Source: Bryobacter sp. CoA8 C33 | GTDB lineage: Bacteria; Acidobacteriota; Terriglobia; Bryobacterales; Bryobacteraceae | Direction: 5' to 3' | Assembly: GCA_019931185.1 (NCBI GenBank) | Contig: JAINDK010000058.1 | Location: 1 to 44,141, forward strand | Length of the DNA stretch: 44,141 nt | Part shown: piece by piece, positions 42,043 through 44,141 of the stretch | How the letters are laid out: each line of letters starts with the position of its first letter | Numbering within the stretch: position 1 is the stretch's first letter | The notes under the pieces: model-generated | Told to the model about the DNA's origin: nothing | Databases searched by the model: none | What the model saw: the letters and a program-made list of their open reading frames with translations, nothing else | Position numbers and translations under genes: made by a program

Positions 42043-43932
42043 CTAAATTCCTCCCATCCAGCGCAAACCGATGCGGAAGAGGCGGAGAGCTCCGGTTTGG
42101 GGAAAGGGAGTAAAGCCGGTCAGGATCTCCCGGTTCGCCAGGTTTTCGACGGCGAGAGTCGCCACCAAGCCCTTGTGGAGCGTTTGGCGGGCGGTGATCT
42201 GAAAGAGAGCGAAGCCGGGCAGCAGCAGGGAGTTGCGGTCATCCTCGAACTGGAGGCCGGAAGCGCGCATGCTAGCGGTGAGGAGGGTCTTTCGTCCGTA
42301 CCAGGTAAGTTGAGCGCTGCCCTGATGGCGGGGAACCTGGGGGAGGCGCTCGCCGGTAACGAAGCGGGAGTCGGCCATGAGGTAGGAGGACTCGAAGCGG
42401 AACTGTTTGTAGCGTTTTTGAAATTCGATTTCGATGCCGCGGACGGTAGCCGACGCGGCGTTGCGGCGCTGCCGGACAATTTGAGCCGGAGTTTGCGACA
42501 GGGTGACATTTGCAATCAGATTGGCCACTTCCTTGTAGAAGCCGCCAATCCGGGCTTCAAAGAGTTCTCCGCGGTAGTCCAGGCCGGACTCGACGGCCCA
42601 GAGTTTTTCCGGCCGGAGATCGGGGTTGGCTTGGGTGACGGCATTGCCAGCGCGGAACTCGCGAAACAACTCATTGAGAGTGGGAGCGCGGAAGCTGCGA
42701 TAGGCGCTGGCCCGGTAGCGGATGGCCCCGAGCTCGAGGGCGAGCCCGCCGGAGGGTTGGTAGAAGTTCCCTGCCCTGCCGGAAAACTGTCCGCGCGATC
42801 CGTAAAACAATTGCAGTCGGCCGAAGCGGGCATCGCCTTGTCCGAACAGACCGGTTTGGCGCTGGTCGCCAGCGCCGATGCGCAAACCGGTGGGGATGAC
42901 GGTTTCGCGGCTGGCTCCATTGACGTATTGCAGGTCGTTGCCGGCAGTGAAATTAAAGCGGGAGGGGCGGCGTTTCCAAAACAGTCCGTAGCCAGTGGCT
43001 TCGGAGGGAACACTTTGGAAACTGGTGAGGCGTTCAGAGTTGCGGTCGGCGGCAAGAGCGGAAAAGGACTGATGGTATTGCTGGCGCTGGTGGTAGAGGA
43101 TGGCGCCGAGGCTGGCGAGGCCGAAGTCACGCGAGTAATTGGCGCTGAGCGCGCCGAGGCTGGTGGAGTTGGTCTGAAGCGGGGTGCCGTTGGCTCGCTC
43201 TTCGGCGAGGATGTCAAGCTTGAGGCTCAGCCGGTCCCGCGGGGCGAGATAATCGAGCTTAATGGCGCCGGAGGCGAAGCGGACCGCGGCGGGTGTGTCG
43301 ATGCGTCCGGCGCGATTGGCTGGAACGATGAGGTAGCCGTCGGTGTCAAAAGCACGAAAAAAGGTGCTAACGGCGAGGCGTTTGAAGAGGTGGCTGAATC
43401 CGGCCGAAGGCTGCAGCGTCCCCAGATTGCCGCCCTCGAGCCCGAGGCTGAGGCGGCGGGGTTCGGCCGGGCGGGTGAACAGGGCCACGCTTCCGCTCAT
43501 GGTTCGGTCGCCGAAGAGGCTGGTGGTGGCCCCGCGGGTTATCTCGGCGCGGTCGACTTCCTCGGCGGGGACTCGCGTCCAATAGATCCAGCCGCCGAAA
43601 GGATCATTGAGCGGAATCCCGTCCCAAATGACGAGTGTGCGGCTGGCGCCGCTCGAGCCGAGACCGCGCAGGCTGACTCCCTGGGTGGTGGGGTTGGCGG
43701 CGAGACTGGAATTGCGGCGAAACAGGGAGAATCCCGGCACGAGACGGAGCCGGTCGTCAAGATTGACGCCGGGCGCCTTGGCGACATCAAGCTTGTCGAG
43801 AGTGGTGATCGCGGCCGGGGTTTCCTGCTCGATGCGTTCAAGGACGGTCAAGGAAGTGCGAACCGGCGGCGGTTTTTCGGTTTGCTCCTGCGCAAAGCCC
43901 AAGGCGAGGAGGACACCAGCGGAAAACAGCAT
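42043..43932 (-). CDS. TonB-dependent outer-membrane receptor
   Basis: 629 residues. Signal peptide MLFSAGVLLALGFAQ. TonB-box-like start (PPPVRTSLTVLERI), then the plug (LRLVPGFSLFRRNSSLAANP, QGVSLRGLGSSGASRTLVIWDG, VDRAEITRGATTSLFGDRTMSG) and a 22-strand barrel with repeated aromatic strand ends, finishing ...FRIGLRWMGGI. The plug motif 'RG....gasRtLVliDGiPlNDPfGGw' is shared with cobalamin/siderophore-type receptors; the ligand is not deducible. No B12 riboswitch is seen upstream. The right IS630-type element begins 65 bases before the start and may have replaced or separated the native promoter. Confidence 0.92.
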   Translation of the reverse strand: MLFSAGVLLALGFAQEQTEKPPPVRTSLTVLERIEQETPAAITTLDKLDVAKAPGVNLDDRLRLVPGFSLFRRNSSLAANPTTQGVSLRGLGSSGASRTLVIWDGIPLNDPFGGWIYWTRVPAEEVDRAEITRGATTSLFGDRTMSGSVALFTRPAEPRRLSLGLEGGNLGTLQPSAGFSHLFKRLAVSTFFRAFDTDGYLIVPANRAGRIDTPAAVRFASGAIKLDYLAPRDRLSLKLDILAEERANGTPLQTNSTSLGALSANYSRDFGLASLGAILYHQRQQYHQSFSALAADRNSERLTSFQSVPSEATGYGLFWKRRPSRFNFTAGNDLQYVNGASRETVIPTGLRIGAGDQRQTGLFGQGDARFGRLQLFYGSRGQFSGRAGNFYQPSGGLALELGAIRYRASAYRSFRAPTLNELFREFRAGNAVTQANPDLRPEKLWAVESGLDYRGELFEARIGGFYKEVANLIANVTLSQTPAQIVRQRRNAASATVRGIEIEFQKRYKQFRFESSYLMADSRFVTGERLPQVPRHQGSAQLTWYGRKTLLTASMRASGLQFEDDRNSLLLPGFALFQITARQTLHKGLVATLAVENLANREILTGFTPFPQTGALRLFRIGLRWMGGI

Positions 43933-43997
43933 CTAACCCTAAGTTATCGCAATCCCCTGAACAGAAATGATTTTCCGCGAATCGCCAGCGCCGACTA

Positions 43998-44017
43998 GTA
44001 TAGTGCTTCATAAATAG
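43998..44017 (+). repeat. Terminal inverted repeat of the right IS630-type element
   Basis: Begins GTATAGTGCTTC directly after CTA of CTAG (43995-43998) and matches the left repeat (146-165, minus strand) at 15 of 20 positions. Its place upstream of a transposase start in the same relative orientation as on the left supports it as an element end. Confidence 0.7.
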
Positions 44018-44068
44018 CGACCACAATCAGGATTGGCGCATCTTTATAATCGAGGAGCCGGATTCCCG

Positions 44069-44141
44069 ATGCGAGTTGCGCCCCAAGTTGAACTGACCAC
44101 CGATGAAAAAGCGACGTTGGCGGCCTGGGCCACCGGGCGCA
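44069..44141 (+). CDS. IS630-family transposase, N-terminal 24 residues (cut by window edge)
   Basis: ATG 44069 reads MRVAPQVELTTDEKATLAAW followed by ATGR and the edge. Same helix-turn-helix start as the transposase at 1-95, with about 13 of 24 residues identical, so the two elements are relatives rather than copies. GAGGAG 11 bases upstream of the ATG is a plausible ribosome site. Confidence 0.75.
   Translation, partial: MRVAPQVELTTDEKATLAAWATGR

Larger units (their letters stand above)
43996..44141 (+). mobile_element. IS630-family insertion element, transposase-side end only
   Basis: Element sequence begins at 43998 after TA 43996-43997, the expected target dinucleotide inside CTAG. About 50 untranslated bases (with TATAAT at 44045-44050 and GAGGAG at 44052-44057) lead to the transposase ATG at 44069, which reads out of the window. 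The other end is outside the window. Confidence 0.72.

Noticed and set aside
43933-43997. Cobalamin riboswitch upstream of the BtuB-like receptor
   Set aside because: The 65-base leader has no B12-box-like sequence and is too short.
42097-43998. 633-codon plus-strand open frame opposite the TonB receptor
   Set aside because: Antisense shadow with biased composition and no domain; the minus frame has signal, plug and barrel. It also runs across the element boundary.
1-44141. CRISPR arrays, tRNA or rRNA genes, prophage genes
   Set aside because: No regularly spaced repeats, cloverleaf genes, rRNA stretches or phage structural proteins were seen by reading; a tRNA or covariance-model scan was not possible.

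Overview
The window reads as a piece of a GC-rich Acidobacteriota chromosome, most likely from the Bryobacterales/Solibacter branch. That placement is an inference from gene content, not from a marker search: three PSCyt1-DUF1549-DUF1553 / DUF1501 gene pairs, many twin-arginine leaders, an Acidobacteria-style VWA protein, a CocE-type hydrolase, sulfatases, a DUF362 protein next to an alpha/alpha-toroid protein, and a TonB receptor. No rRNA, tRNA or CRISPR array was seen, and no stretch over 300 bases lacks a gene. Genes are packed extremely tightly.

Both edges are starts of IS630-type transposase genes pointing out of the window. Each sits behind a related 20-bp terminal repeat that begins at a CTAG site (145-168 and 43995-44017), so the interior (about 168-43995) is native DNA between two diverged insertion elements.

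237-7531: Nudix hydrolase, class IV PLP aminotransferase, compact glycine-oxidase-like flavoenzyme, stand-alone HipA-like kinase, a small unknown protein, a basic-tailed H1-like protein, and an apparently exported trio: RidA, a Tat-exported SelA-like PLP enzyme and a CocE/S15 hydrolase.

7566-24908: three c-type-cytochrome DUF1549/DUF1553 proteins, each followed by a Tat-exported DUF1501 protein (7566-11310, 14065-18518, 21361-24908). The three differ in accessory domains: plain, LamG insertion plus a downstream 2Fe-2S protein, and an NPCBM-like tail with an altered DUF1501 site. Between them on the minus strand lie a lytic transglycosylase with a GT-C-like membrane protein, and a zinc alcohol dehydrogenase with a VWA protein.

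24949-29573: exported M1 aminopeptidase with a DUF6702 protein, rpsU with a possibly structured leader and a textbook terminator, a DUF1338 dioxygenase-like protein, and a chimeric ORF that begins as a Ser/Thr kinase N-lobe and ends as something else.

29577-33128: a translationally coupled operon of a sulfatase and 5-oxoprolinase pxpB-pxpC-pxpA, starting in DNA of visibly lower GC. 33130-37105 (minus): toroid protein, DUF362 protein, small membrane protein, LolA-like protein, DUF1624 acetyltransferase-like protein. 37158-40684: second sulfatase, Gfo/Idh/MocA oxidoreductase, unknown exported protein. 40692-43932 (minus): TonB receptor, ECF sigma factor, short membrane anti-sigma candidate, Spy/CpxP-like protein.

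Theme: much of the window encodes cell-envelope or secreted catabolic functions (Tat-exported hydrolases and phosphatase-fold proteins, periplasmic cytochromes, peptidases, sulfatases, outer-membrane uptake) with an envelope-stress-like sigma operon. All nine convergent gene pairs overlap or abut within 7 bases, and divergent pairs are separated by only 21-84 bases.
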